Below the pieces are notes generated by a model, which saw only the letters and a program-made list of their open reading frames with translations, was not told where the DNA came from and did not search any database. From JBMNKL01 sp050952225 (lineage in GTDB: Bacteria > Bacillota > Clostridia > Acetivibrionales > DTU013), in the NCBI GenBank assembly GCA_050952225.1, contig JBMNKL010000003.1, forward strand, positions 434,001 to 498,000: a stretch of 64,000 bases of DNA, given 5' to 3'. The position numbers and the translations under genes were made by a program. Shown piece after piece: positions 10,141-19,021 of this stretch (its first letter is position 1; each line of letters begins with the position of its first letter).

Positions 10141-11999
10141 CTGCCAAGTTTCTTTTTAATATCTTCGAGTCTCTTTCGTGTTTCATCGTTTCTTGGGACT
10201 CTTACATGTTCCAGGTATTCTTCGTAATACTTGACGGCACTTATATAATCCCCGGTTTCGTAATAAGTGTCTCCAAGCGCCTTGAGGATAAAACTGCTGC
10301 GCTTGTTGCATGCATACCCCTTAAGAAAAGCATCAAGTGCTTCTTCTGTTCTGCCAAGTTTTTTCAGAGCAGAACCAAGGTTGAACTGTGCATATTCCGA
10401 GTCGGTCAATTTCAGTGCGCGTTTTGCTTCATCTATGCATTCCTGGTATTGTTCTTTTAAAAGATATACCCTTGAAAGGTTGGTGCGGGCCGTACTGTTT
10501 CTATTATTCAACAATATGGCCTTTTTATATTCTGTCTCGGCCAAATCAAGGTATTCGGCGTTCTCTTCTTTTTCGTCAAAAGCGTTGAGATATGCCGTGG
10601 CCAGTGAATTGTGAGCCCTGTCGCTGGCCGGGGCTTTAGCCGCGGTATCGCTCCAGAGCCGTATGCTGTCAGAATAGATATAATTCCTGTAAAGCGTAAG
10701 TCCTGCGTAGAAAGGGAATAATACCGCCGATAAAGACACAAATAACATGGCGGGATTTAACAGGCAGCTCTTCCTGCTGTTTCGCGCACGAACAGGCCGA
10801 TTATCGGCGGCCATGCATCTATCCCTGCTTTTTTCAACGCAGGTTGTCATACCTGCCAGAAAAATTATGAAACCGGCGCACGGCAGGTAAACACGGTGTT
10901 CGAAATATACGTCCTTTATTGATATGAAGCTGGATTCTACGGCAAGCCCGGTAAAAAACCATGCAATACCAAATGAAACAAGGCGGTTTCTCTTTATCGC
11001 ATTGATAGCCAAAAGAATAATCAACAGTAAGGCGGCCAGTGATACGTATGAATAATTGTCCCATATTGTAATCGATACCGGGTAGTCGTTGCTATAATCG
11101 AAATTTTGCCCTATAGGGACAAACAAGAGCCGTATGTAGTGAAGTATCACATTCAACTGGGTATAGAAGTATTGAAACCTGTCCATTGAAGTACTTGCCT
11201 TGAAAGACAGGCTGGGATCACTTTGGCTGTGACCTTTTAAAAGAACGTTGGTGACAGGTATTATAGGGACCGTCGCAAAGAGTAATAAAAAAACGCCAAT
11301 TATTTTGAACCGTGAGGCCTTTTTACCGTCCCGGAAAAACATGAACTCTGTGAAAAGGAGCATAAACGGGATAGTTACAGTATTTTCTTTTGTAAACATT
11401 GCCATGATCGTGAATATTACAGTCGATAATAAATAATGCCACCTGTTATATATCCTGTAATTTAAATAAAATAAAATGGCAGACATATAAAAAGCGGCTG
11501 CCAGCGATGCCGTCCTTTGTACTATGTACGTAACGGCGTTAACCTGGATGGGATGACAGACGAAAAGCACAGCGGCAGCCAGGGATACGGCGTTGCGGTA
11601 TCTTGACAAATCTTTTGCGTTGAAAAAGGGAAGAGATAATAGTTTTTTCAGTATCGTATAAAACAGGATGCCGTTAACTAAATGAATGAAAAGATTAACG
11701 GCATGGTACCCCTCGACCGCGGTTCCATGAATCGCGTAATTTATCGACAAATTGATGTAAAGGACTATCCTGTTGGCGTAAAAATTCCATAGTTCCGGAA
11801 AGTTGAAAAGCCTGTGTATGGCATAATTGTTCGATATGGAACTAAAATCATCCAGGTGAAAAGGAACGCCAAAACTGTTGAAATAAGCAATACACGCTAC
11901 AATTGCCACTATTCCCCAGGCGTAATAGTCGTTTCTTAGTTTTCTGTTAAAGCGTATAAATAATGCCTTACCCGGTATTTCCATCCTTATCCTTGCCAA
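10137..11999 (-). CDS. Polytopic GT-C-like membrane protein with C-terminal TPR repeats (TMTC-like)
   Basis: The 620-residue protein has about ten to twelve hydrophobic segments over residues 25-460, then at least four TPR units (residues about 470-615). The first extracytoplasmic loop has HLDDFSS, an acidic motif where GT-C glycosyltransferases keep their catalytic acid. The layout resembles TPR-containing O-mannosyltransferase-like proteins. Substrate and activity are unknown. The start overlaps the upstream GH18 gene by 32 bases; Met6 at 11984 is an alternative start. Being coupled to an exported SLH protein, it may glycosylate surface proteins, but that is inference only. Confidence 0.7.
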   Translation of the reverse strand: MARIRMEIPGKALFIRFNRKLRNDYYAWGIVAIVACIAYFNSFGVPFHLDDFSSISNNYAIHRLFNFPELWNFYANRIVLYINLSINYAIHGTAVEGYHAVNLFIHLVNGILFYTILKKLLSLPFFNAKDLSRYRNAVSLAAAVLFVCHPIQVNAVTYIVQRTASLAAAFYMSAILFYLNYRIYNRWHYLLSTVIFTIMAMFTKENTVTIPFMLLFTEFMFFRDGKKASRFKIIGVFLLLFATVPIIPVTNVLLKGHSQSDPSLSFKASTSMDRFQYFYTQLNVILHYIRLLFVPIGQNFDYSNDYPVSITIWDNYSYVSLAALLLIILLAINAIKRNRLVSFGIAWFFTGLAVESSFISIKDVYFEHRVYLPCAGFIIFLAGMTTCVEKSRDRCMAADNRPVRARNSRKSCLLNPAMLFVSLSAVLFPFYAGLTLYRNYIYSDSIRLWSDTAAKAPASDRAHNSLATAYLNAFDEKEENAEYLDLAETEYKKAILLNNRNSTARTNLSRVYLLKEQYQECIDEAKRALKLTDSEYAQFNLGSALKKLGRTEEALDAFLKGYACNKRSSFILKALGDTYYETGDYISAVKYYEEYLEHVRVPRNDETRKRLEDIKKKLGS

Positions 12000-13788
12000 G
12001 TTCCCTCAAAAGGGTTTGCCATACATCCATATCGTAATTATTGACATTGCCGTCGGGCTGATAATCAGGTATGGTTCCCAATCTCCACAGGGATATTCCC
12101 CGGACTCCGAAATACCTGGCAAGCTTTACTTTTTCCATTACACTGACGCTGTTTTCATACCATACGGTATTTTCATTGCCTGTTTTTGAATCAGTATATT
12201 TAATGTAGGGGCCTGCATATTCCCTGGCATAATGAAATTCTATATTTTCTTGATTTTTCAACAGTTCCATGAAGTTTTCAAGGTTAAAACTTTTTGGCCT
12301 GTTGTTTAGTGTTTTTCCGTCTTTTCTTTGCCAGACAACCCAGTCAAATGACAACTGGAGCATTATTTTACTCTTGTCGGAAACCCCGGTCTTTTTATCA
12401 GTTACGGCCTTAAGTGCATAGTAAACGTCCTCTATGGGTGTTAACGGCGTTATATTGTAGCCCTTTGCCATCTCCTGTTCCGTCAGCTTTTTTGCGTAAT
12501 AATCGTGCGCCATAAGAATGACCTTGTCGGCATGTTGACCAATCGTCCTGTAGTCATACCCATCGATGCTTTCCGGGCTTCTCCTGGGATGGATCAGAGG
12601 GTGGACTGCGACGTACAGTAACTTCCCGTCTTTCTTCAATTCAGCTCCCAGTTCTTTTATAAACTCGCTAAAATGGTTCTTCAGTTTTGGGCCTTTCAGG
12701 GCTTCAAAATCTATCACCACGCCGTCAAAGGAACCTGTTTCATTACCCCTTGAAAGGTTTTTCACGGACCTGGTTATATCATTAATAACTTTTTTGTAAA
12801 CATCCGGGTTTGTAAGCACGTACTCGAGGATTCCTACCTGGCGTCCATCTTTAAGCGGATCTGGTATTTTAGTGTCCTGGGTGGCATATACACTGAGAAG
12901 AGCCGGAACACCCGCATCTTTTGCCGACTTCAATGGCATTGTGAAACCCTGGGGAAGGTAGTATTCATTAGCCCCAAAAGCATTACTTGATGTATTCAGT
13001 ACTATTTCACCCGACGCCGGATCAAAACTTAGCCTGCTCCAGCCAAAGCAGACGGATGACAGGATTGGAATTTTCTCCTGCTGCGGAAAAGACCTGATTG
13101 CATAAAATGCGTTCATTTCTTTAACCGTACTGTTAAGGATATCACGTGTCTTTGCCAGCATAACGGCTGCCTGTTCTCTTAAAATGTGCTCTTCCGGGTT
13201 GAAAGAGGGTAAATCGGTTATTAATCCGAAGTCTTCGGCCATCGTAAAATACCCTGGCTTGTTTGTATTATCCAGGTACGGGCTGTGCAGGTAGTCAAGC
13301 CTTTCAGCAAGATACCCGTATCCCAGGCAATTAACCAGCATAATTACGGCTTCTTCGCCTGTAACGGGATTTTCAGGCATCACCTTGCCGCCGCTTTTCT
13401 GGATGACACCATGTGCCAGCGCGGTCTCAATTGGTCCGTAATAGTATTTTTTTGTATTTTTATTATCTTCGAAAGATGGCGTTTCAGGCAATATCGTGTC
13501 CCAACCCATCAGCTTGACAAGAAGTGTTATGAATTCACCCCTGGTTAACGTTTTGCCGTATCCAAATCGGCTGTTTCCGATACCATTGATAATACCCGCT
13601 TTCTTGAGTTCAAGGATCGGGCCGGCTGCATAACTGTCGGCAGGGACATCGATAAACTGCATGTTTTCGCCTTCCTGCGCATTGCTGTTTGCAACATGCC
13701 TGGCATATGTCATTGCGGATAAAGACAGAATAAATGTAAACAGAACAAAACAACTCACCAGGTTGAAATGCTTTTTTACAATATTCAT
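11968..13788 (-). CDS. S-layer-anchored GH18-type glycosidase
   Basis: The 606-residue protein starts with a signal peptide (residues 1-30). Three SLH repeats follow (about 43-90, 105-155 and 170-217; for example FIDVPADSYAAGPILELKKA), which attach proteins to pyruvylated wall polymer. Residues about 235-600 form a GH18-like barrel with FDGVVIDFEA near residues 352-361, matching the DxxDxDxE-type strand with the catalytic Glu. This resembles YaaH/YdhD-type wall hydrolases rather than secreted chitinases, so peptidoglycan is the likelier substrate (inference). It is co-directional and overlapping with the GT-C/TPR gene. Confidence 0.85.
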   Translation of the reverse strand: MNIVKKHFNLVSCFVLFTFILSLSAMTYARHVANSNAQEGENMQFIDVPADSYAAGPILELKKAGIINGIGNSRFGYGKTLTRGEFITLLVKLMGWDTILPETPSFEDNKNTKKYYYGPIETALAHGVIQKSGGKVMPENPVTGEEAVIMLVNCLGYGYLAERLDYLHSPYLDNTNKPGYFTMAEDFGLITDLPSFNPEEHILREQAAVMLAKTRDILNSTVKEMNAFYAIRSFPQQEKIPILSSVCFGWSRLSFDPASGEIVLNTSSNAFGANEYYLPQGFTMPLKSAKDAGVPALLSVYATQDTKIPDPLKDGRQVGILEYVLTNPDVYKKVINDITRSVKNLSRGNETGSFDGVVIDFEALKGPKLKNHFSEFIKELGAELKKDGKLLYVAVHPLIHPRRSPESIDGYDYRTIGQHADKVILMAHDYYAKKLTEQEMAKGYNITPLTPIEDVYYALKAVTDKKTGVSDKSKIMLQLSFDWVVWQRKDGKTLNNRPKSFNLENFMELLKNQENIEFHYAREYAGPYIKYTDSKTGNENTVWYENSVSVMEKVKLARYFGVRGISLWRLGTIPDYQPDGNVNNYDMDVWQTLLRELGKDKDGNTG

Positions 13789-14036
13789 GGAATTTCATCC
13801 TCTCAAGCGGAAAAACATTCTGCAACATCATAATTCAACTATAGTTTACCATATAAGATTATTAGTTGCTATAATAATATGTGGTTATGGCACGAACCTG
13901 ACACCCGGGTTTAAGTCATGGGCAAGCTGTAATGCTTTTGAATCGAAAATAACTTTTTTGTCACGTTTTGTCGTTATGAATCGTCTAACTTTATAAAGAA
14001 TACAGCAATATTAAAAGAGCTAAAGGGGGATTTTAA

Positions 14037-15245
14037 GTGGTATCGAAACAATCAATCAAACAAGCAAAACCTGTTATATTAAAATTCTCTTTATGCCTGC
14101 TTATTGTTTTAGCCCTGGTAGTACTGCCTTCCTCAGGCATGACTGCCGTAGTATGGGCGGATGGAGGACTGAGTATAAGTACTTCCTACCCGGGTATAAC
14201 AGTAAAAGCGGGAGAAGATGTTAGTTTTACAATAAGAGTTGATAATAACGGTGCAACAGCGCAAAACATAAAGCTTGCAATCGAAGATATTCCTGACGGG
14301 TGGGAAGCTTACTTTGAAGGAATGGGAAAACAAATCAGCAGGGTGTTTGTAAAAAGTAACGACTTTACCACCGTCAGCTTTAATGTAAAAATACCACCGG
14401 AAACCAGTGAAGGGAGTTATAGGATCGTTTTAGCCGCTGCAGGCGATAATTATGCTTCCAATAAGCTTGAGCTTGATCTTGATGTAAGCGAAAAGGAAAT
14501 GGTCCGGGGGAAATTCATTGCTCAATACCCGGAACTTCAAGGCCCTTCCGGCGCAATTTTCAAATTTAAAGTCGACCTGGCCAACAACGGAAGTAAGGAC
14601 CAGTCATACAGCCTAGGCGCCCAGGCGCCCAGGGGCTGGGAAGTCTCGTTTAAACCTTCGTATGAGGATAAAAAGATAGCAAGCCTCAGCCTGGAGCCTG
14701 GTAAAAGCCAGGGTCTTGAGGTCGAGATAAAGCCGCCGTCAAATGTAAAGGCTGAAAAATATACAATTCCTGTTTTCGCCGTGTCAGCAGAAGAGACATT
14801 GAGTACCGAACTCAGCATAATAATAACAGGCAGCTACGATATAAAGTTGACTACCCCGACAGGCCGCTTAAATGCGGACGCCTATTCAGGGAAGGAAACG
14901 CCTGTAACGCTGACTATAATAAACGATGGCAGTGCCGACCTAAAGGACGTAAACCTTTCATCGTGGCAGCCAAGCAACTGGTCGGTCAGGTTTGAGCCAG
15001 AAACACTGGATATCATCACTGCAGGAGAATCCAAAGAAGTAAAGGCGTTTATACAACCAAGCTCTGATGCCATAGCAGGAGATTATGCAGTATCTTTGAC
15101 AGCCAGTGTCCCGGAAACAAGCAGTACAAGTGAATTCAGAGTCACGGTAAAAACACCGACCACCTGGGGCATCGCAGGCATAGTAATTATATTGCTGCTG
15201 GCAGCAGGACTCATGTGGGTATTCAGGACGTATGGGAGACGATAA
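14037..15245 (+). CDS. Exported NEW3-domain protein with C-terminal membrane anchor
   Basis: The 402-residue protein has a signal sequence (about 15-42), then three Ig-like repeats (about 44-150, 152-262 and 265-370) of the NPCBM-associated NEW3 type. A C-terminal membrane helix (about 375-395, TWGIAGIVIILLLAAGLMWV) is followed by a short basic tail. The GTG start at 14037 follows AAAGGGGG. It leads an operon whose next genes are an ABC ATPase (two bases later) and an ABC-2 permease, so it is probably the extracytoplasmic partner of that transporter. No catalytic motif is seen. Confidence 0.85.
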   Translation: MVSKQSIKQAKPVILKFSLCLLIVLALVVLPSSGMTAVVWADGGLSISTSYPGITVKAGEDVSFTIRVDNNGATAQNIKLAIEDIPDGWEAYFEGMGKQISRVFVKSNDFTTVSFNVKIPPETSEGSYRIVLAAAGDNYASNKLELDLDVSEKEMVRGKFIAQYPELQGPSGAIFKFKVDLANNGSKDQSYSLGAQAPRGWEVSFKPSYEDKKIASLSLEPGKSQGLEVEIKPPSNVKAEKYTIPVFAVSAEETLSTELSIIITGSYDIKLTTPTGRLNADAYSGKETPVTLTIINDGSADLKDVNLSSWQPSNWSVRFEPETLDIITAGESKEVKAFIQPSSDAIAGDYAVSLTASVPETSSTSEFRVTVKTPTTWGIAGIVIILLLAAGLMWVFRTYGRR

Positions 15246-15247
15246 GA

Positions 15248-16198
15248 ATGAAAGGGAAAAAGGTAATAATCAGAACAGAAAACCTGACCAAAAGATATGG
15301 AAGCCTGGTAGCTGTCAACAACCTTAACCTGGAAATTGAAGAAGGAGAGGTTTTTGGCCTCCTTGGGCCGAATGGCGCAGGTAAGACTACAACCATACTG
15401 ATGCTTTTGGGCCTTACCGAACCGGATGACGGAAAAGCCAGCATTAATGAATTTGACTGTACCCGCAATCCGATTGCAGTAAAGAGAATTGCAGGGTATC
15501 TTCCGGATAACGTAGGTTTTTACGATGATCTTACCGGCAGGGAAAACCTGAGGTTTACAGGCCAGCTAAACGGTATGGAACCGTCAGTTATAGAGCAAAG
15601 GATTGATTCGTTGTTAAAAAGAGTAAACCTGGAATATGCAGCAGATAAAAAAGCAGGTACGTATTCCAGGGGAATGAAGCAAAGGCTCGGTATTGCAGAT
15701 GTACTCATGAAAGACCCGAAGGTTGTAATTCTAGATGAGCCGACGCTTGGAATAGACCCTGAGGGAATCAGGGAACTGCTGGCACTGATAAAAGAACTCT
15801 CAAAAGAGGACGGGCGGACAGTGCTGGTGTCTTCCCACCAACTCCACCAGGTCCAGCAGATTTGCGACCGTGTAGGTATATTTGTTGAAGGCAGGCTAGT
15901 AGCCTCAGGGCATATAGAATCCCTGGGCAAACAGGTGCTAAGCGATGAAGATATGGTTATAGAGTTTGCAGCATACCCGGACAACGAAGAACTAGTGGAG
16001 TTGATTAAATCCATGCAAGGTGTAAAAGAAGTAATAAGGGAAAAGGGCATGTTCTTAATAAAGTCTTCTGAAGACATAAGGAGTACACTGTCAAGCCAGG
16101 CCGTCCGGGAGGGATACTCCCTTTCACAATTAAGGCTGCGCGGGGGAGACCTGGACGATATTTACAGGCGCTACTTTTCCAGGGAAGGAGTGGCATGA
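15248..16198 (+). CDS. ABC transporter ATP-binding protein
   Basis: The 316-residue nucleotide-binding subunit has Walker A GPNGAGKT, signature YSRGMKQ, Walker B VVILDEP and the switch His in SSHQLHQ, then a C-terminal extension of about 90 residues typical of ABC-2 exporter ATPases. ATG 15248 is chosen because GGGAG lies about ten bases upstream and the NEW3 gene ends at 15245. It overlaps the permease by four bases (ATGA). The substrate is unknown. Confidence 0.93.
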   Translation: MKGKKVIIRTENLTKRYGSLVAVNNLNLEIEEGEVFGLLGPNGAGKTTTILMLLGLTEPDDGKASINEFDCTRNPIAVKRIAGYLPDNVGFYDDLTGRENLRFTGQLNGMEPSVIEQRIDSLLKRVNLEYAADKKAGTYSRGMKQRLGIADVLMKDPKVVILDEPTLGIDPEGIRELLALIKELSKEDGRTVLVSSHQLHQVQQICDRVGIFVEGRLVASGHIESLGKQVLSDEDMVIEFAAYPDNEELVELIKSMQGVKEVIREKGMFLIKSSEDIRSTLSSQAVREGYSLSQLRLRGGDLDDIYRRYFSREGVA

Positions 16199-17232
16199 TG
16201 GAAGTTTTGTCTCTAGTCAGCGAAAGATGGAGGGAATTTTTTAAAAAGGTGTTCGATACCGGCAAACAGGAAGAGATGCGTGATGAAGACAAAAGGGCCG
16301 GATTGAAGGCTTTATATCGTAAGGAACTGGCAGACCATTTTACAAGCAAGAGGTTTATAATAGTCCTGCTGGTTATTGCTGTCACAGGTCTGGCAAGCGT
16401 ATACAGTGCAGGCATGGGAATCCAGGAGGCAGTAAGCCAGGAAGGCAATGAATTTGTTTTTCTGAGGCTGTTTACTACAAGCGGCAGTTCGCTGCCGTCC
16501 TTCATATCCTTTATATCCTTCCTTGGCCCGCTTGTGGGATTAGCACTTGGCTTTGATTCCATTAATGGGGAGAGGTCAAGAGGTACCCTCACCAGGCTGA
16601 TTTCACAGCCAATATACCGTGATGCGGTGATAAACGGCAAGTTTTTGGCCGGGGTAACCGTTATTTCCGTAATGGTTTTTTCTCTCGGGCTTATTATCGG
16701 GGGAATGGGAATAATAATGATAGGGATTCCGCCTACGCTTGAGGAGCTTGTCAGGATATTCCTGTTCCTTGTCTTTACAGTGGTATATATGTCATTGTGG
16801 TTGAGCGTGTCGCTGTTATTTTCACTTTTATTCAGGCATGCCGCCACATCAGCGTTGTCGGTAATTGCACTGTGGCTGTTCTTTGCAATCTTCATGAATC
16901 TACTGGCAGGACTTGTTGCAAACGGCTTGTTTCCTGTAAATGCTGATTCACCGGTAAGCACAGTGCTGAGTAACAGAAGATGGCAGCAAAATATAAGCCG
17001 TATTTCCCCGACAACACTGTATAACGAAGCAGTGGTAACCATGCTGAATCCTGGAGTCAGAACACTGGGACCGGTTTTGATTGACCAGGTCCATGGAGCC
17101 ATACCCGGATCGCTTTCCATGGGACAGAGCGTTCTGCTTGTATGGCCTCACTTAACCGGACTCATTGCACTGACCATGATATGTTTTGCCATATCATACA
17201 TTTACTTCATGAGACAGGAAATAAGAGCGTAA
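16195..17232 (+). CDS. ABC-2 type permease
   Basis: The 345-residue membrane subunit has a cytoplasmic N-terminus (about 1-48) and about six membrane segments, the first near residues 52-72 (FIIVLLVIAVTGLASVYSAG) and the last near 318-338. The motif DSINGERSRGTL, common in ABC-2 exporter permeases, is near residues 120-131. A long extracytoplasmic loop lies between about 240 and 310. With the ATPase and the anchored NEW3 protein it probably forms an envelope export or sensing complex. Confidence 0.88.
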   Translation: MMEVLSLVSERWREFFKKVFDTGKQEEMRDEDKRAGLKALYRKELADHFTSKRFIIVLLVIAVTGLASVYSAGMGIQEAVSQEGNEFVFLRLFTTSGSSLPSFISFISFLGPLVGLALGFDSINGERSRGTLTRLISQPIYRDAVINGKFLAGVTVISVMVFSLGLIIGGMGIIMIGIPPTLEELVRIFLFLVFTVVYMSLWLSVSLLFSLLFRHAATSALSVIALWLFFAIFMNLLAGLVANGLFPVNADSPVSTVLSNRRWQQNISRISPTTLYNEAVVTMLNPGVRTLGPVLIDQVHGAIPGSLSMGQSVLLVWPHLTGLIALTMICFAISYIYFMRQEIRA

Positions 17233-17267
17233 TAACGCTTGAAGACCGGGCATGAAGGTGATACGGT

Positions 17268-17813
17268 TTGCTTGCTGAAAAAAAAGAGAGCCTGAATAAA
17301 GATAATAAGCGCTCGGAACTTCTTGATTACCTGATGAGGCGTTTTGGCAGCAAAGTGATAAAGATTGCCTACTACCACTTGCGGGACAGGTACATGGCAG
17401 AGGATATATGCCAGGAGGTTTTCTTACGGGTATATAAAAACCTGGATAAGTTCTGCGGGGATAGTTCGTATTTTACGTGGATATACCGGATAACTGTCAA
17501 CCTTTGCCGTGACTACAAGGCATCCGCCTATTACAGGCGGATGCTGCCCTGGTGCGGATGGGATACGGAAGATGCGGCAAGAACGGATGAAAGGCTGTTT
17601 GAATCTGTCGAAGAGGGAGAGATATTCCGCAAGGTAATGGATTTGCCTTCGAAATACAGAACAGTTTTGGCGCTTTATTATTTCGAAGAATTTGCAACGC
17701 CTGAAATCGCCCGCATATTAAGAATCAGGGAGAATACTGTCAGGGCCAGGTTGTCCCGGGGAAGGAGGATGTTGAAAGAAAGACTTGCCAGGGAGGAATT
17801 CATTAATGAATGA
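17268..17813 (+). CDS. ECF-family RNA polymerase sigma factor
   Basis: This 181-residue sigma-70 factor has region 2 (YYHLRDRYMAEDICQEVFLR, about 36-55) and region 4 (about 125-170, FATPEIARILRIRENTVRAR) but no regions 1 or 3. That is the ECF layout, used for envelope stress. The TTG start at 17268 follows GAAGGTG. The downstream membrane protein overlaps its last codons, the usual sigma/anti-sigma coupling. It lies 35 bases after the permease gene and is likely in the same transcript. Confidence 0.92.
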   Translation: MLAEKKESLNKDNKRSELLDYLMRRFGSKVIKIAYYHLRDRYMAEDICQEVFLRVYKNLDKFCGDSSYFTWIYRITVNLCRDYKASAYYRRMLPWCGWDTEDAARTDERLFESVEEGEIFRKVMDLPSKYRTVLALYYFEEFATPEIARILRIRENTVRARLSRGRRMLKERLAREEFINE

Positions 17814-18831
17814 CATGGAACTGGAAAAATTATTAAAGAGAGGAAAGAAGGAAGCTGCGGATTTCTTTTCTCACGAATGCATAAATTCAATAAGAAGCAA
17901 GGTGCATAAAAAAATATCCGGGCAAAAGGAACAAAAAGGAAGGCCTGCAAGGTGCCGTCCTCGTTTTTTGACGCCAGGTATTGCAATAACCGCCGTGTCC
18001 TTTATCATTATTTTGTCGGTATTGATTGGAACCGGTATTGTACGGTCAAAGCAGCAACCATACGGAAATGTTGTTAACAGTCCGGTTGCGGAACAGACCA
18101 TCTCATTAAATGGCAATAATTCTTTGGAAAACGGCAGCAATAAATACCTGGTTAGCTTTTTCCCGATACTTAAGCCTAATCACGAGGAGCAAAGCCTTAT
18201 GATTATAATGTGGAAGATGGACGGTGACGGAAACTCGGAGATTATTTATAACAGCTTGTTTGAAAAGTCTGACGAACCTCACCCTGTATCTACGATTGAA
18301 TTTTCCGGTGCCGACAGCAAGCTTATCCTGATTTCTTCCGGCAACAGGGAAAGAAGATATATGCATTACAGACTGGTTGAATACAGCAATGATACCATTA
18401 ACACATTGTGGTCACAAGATTTTGTTCCTGATGGCAAGCTGGGAGTTAAAGACGGTGTTGTGGTAGAACAAAGAAGTTCGGACGAAGCATATGCTGATTC
18501 CGATATTAAAGATAACTACTATAGGATGTATACGCAGATTTCATATATCATTCCCTATAAGACCGGCAGCATGGGAGAGGTCTTGCTTCCTGTCGAAAAA
18601 CTGGATGTCAGGGTAGGGGAGCAAATACTCCTGGTAGGGGACAACAGTGAAAATAGTTTGGAAGTATCCTCTGAAAAAGGGATGATTAAAAGAGTAGGGC
18701 AGGAAAGCAATACAAATGAAAAAAAGCAGGTGCTTGTTTTCCAGGCTGCCTATAAAGGTGACGACACTTTATCGCTGGCAAGCGGGGATAATGGCAGTAT
18801 CAGGGATTTAGCAGTGAGTATTGTGGATTGA
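17806..18831 (+). CDS. Single-pass membrane regulator, probable anti-sigma factor
   Basis: The 341-residue protein has a cytoplasmic N-terminal part (about 1-52), one membrane helix (about 54-76) and a large extracytoplasmic C-terminal domain. ATG 17806 is chosen because it overlaps the sigma-factor stop, a sign of translational coupling; an upstream in-frame ATG at 17785 lies well inside the sigma gene. No zinc anti-sigma motif (HxxxCxxC) is visible, so the role is inferred from topology and position. The outer domain has no family I recognise. Confidence 0.65.
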   Translation: MNDMELEKLLKRGKKEAADFFSHECINSIRSKVHKKISGQKEQKGRPARCRPRFLTPGIAITAVSFIIILSVLIGTGIVRSKQQPYGNVVNSPVAEQTISLNGNNSLENGSNKYLVSFFPILKPNHEEQSLMIIMWKMDGDGNSEIIYNSLFEKSDEPHPVSTIEFSGADSKLILISSGNRERRYMHYRLVEYSNDTINTLWSQDFVPDGKLGVKDGVVVEQRSSDEAYADSDIKDNYYRMYTQISYIIPYKTGSMGEVLLPVEKLDVRVGEQILLVGDNSENSLEVSSEKGMIKRVGQESNTNEKKQVLVFQAAYKGDDTLSLASGDNGSIRDLAVSIVD

Positions 18832-18959
18832 ACCGGGCAACTCCGGCACATAGGTCCTCGTTTTTGTTCGGCCTCTTCTAATGACATCCATATCATTTTA
18901 TCCTTCTTCGGGGTGCGGCGGATGGGGATAAGTTAATTATTCAAGCCTGACCCCAATGG

Positions 18960-18990
18960 TTACATTGCAAACTGTTCAATATGGTATAAT
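18960..18990 (+). promoter_or_regulatory. Probable promoter of the nifZ-thiI pair
   Basis: An extended -10, TGGTATAAT, ends at 18990, 31 bases before the ATG of the desulfurase. The best -35 is TTACAT 18960-18965 with a 19-base spacer; TTGCAA 18965-18970 would leave only 14. The extended -10 can compensate for a poor -35. Confidence 0.5.
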
Positions 18991-19021
18991 ATGAACAAAA
19001 AATAAATATGAGGTTTCGTAA

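Noticed and set aside
16005..17120. A 371-codon open frame on the minus strand under the ABC permease gene
   Set aside because: It is antisense to a clear membrane permease and has the Ser/Pro/Leu-rich composition of a shadow frame; no ribosome site or family pattern was found.
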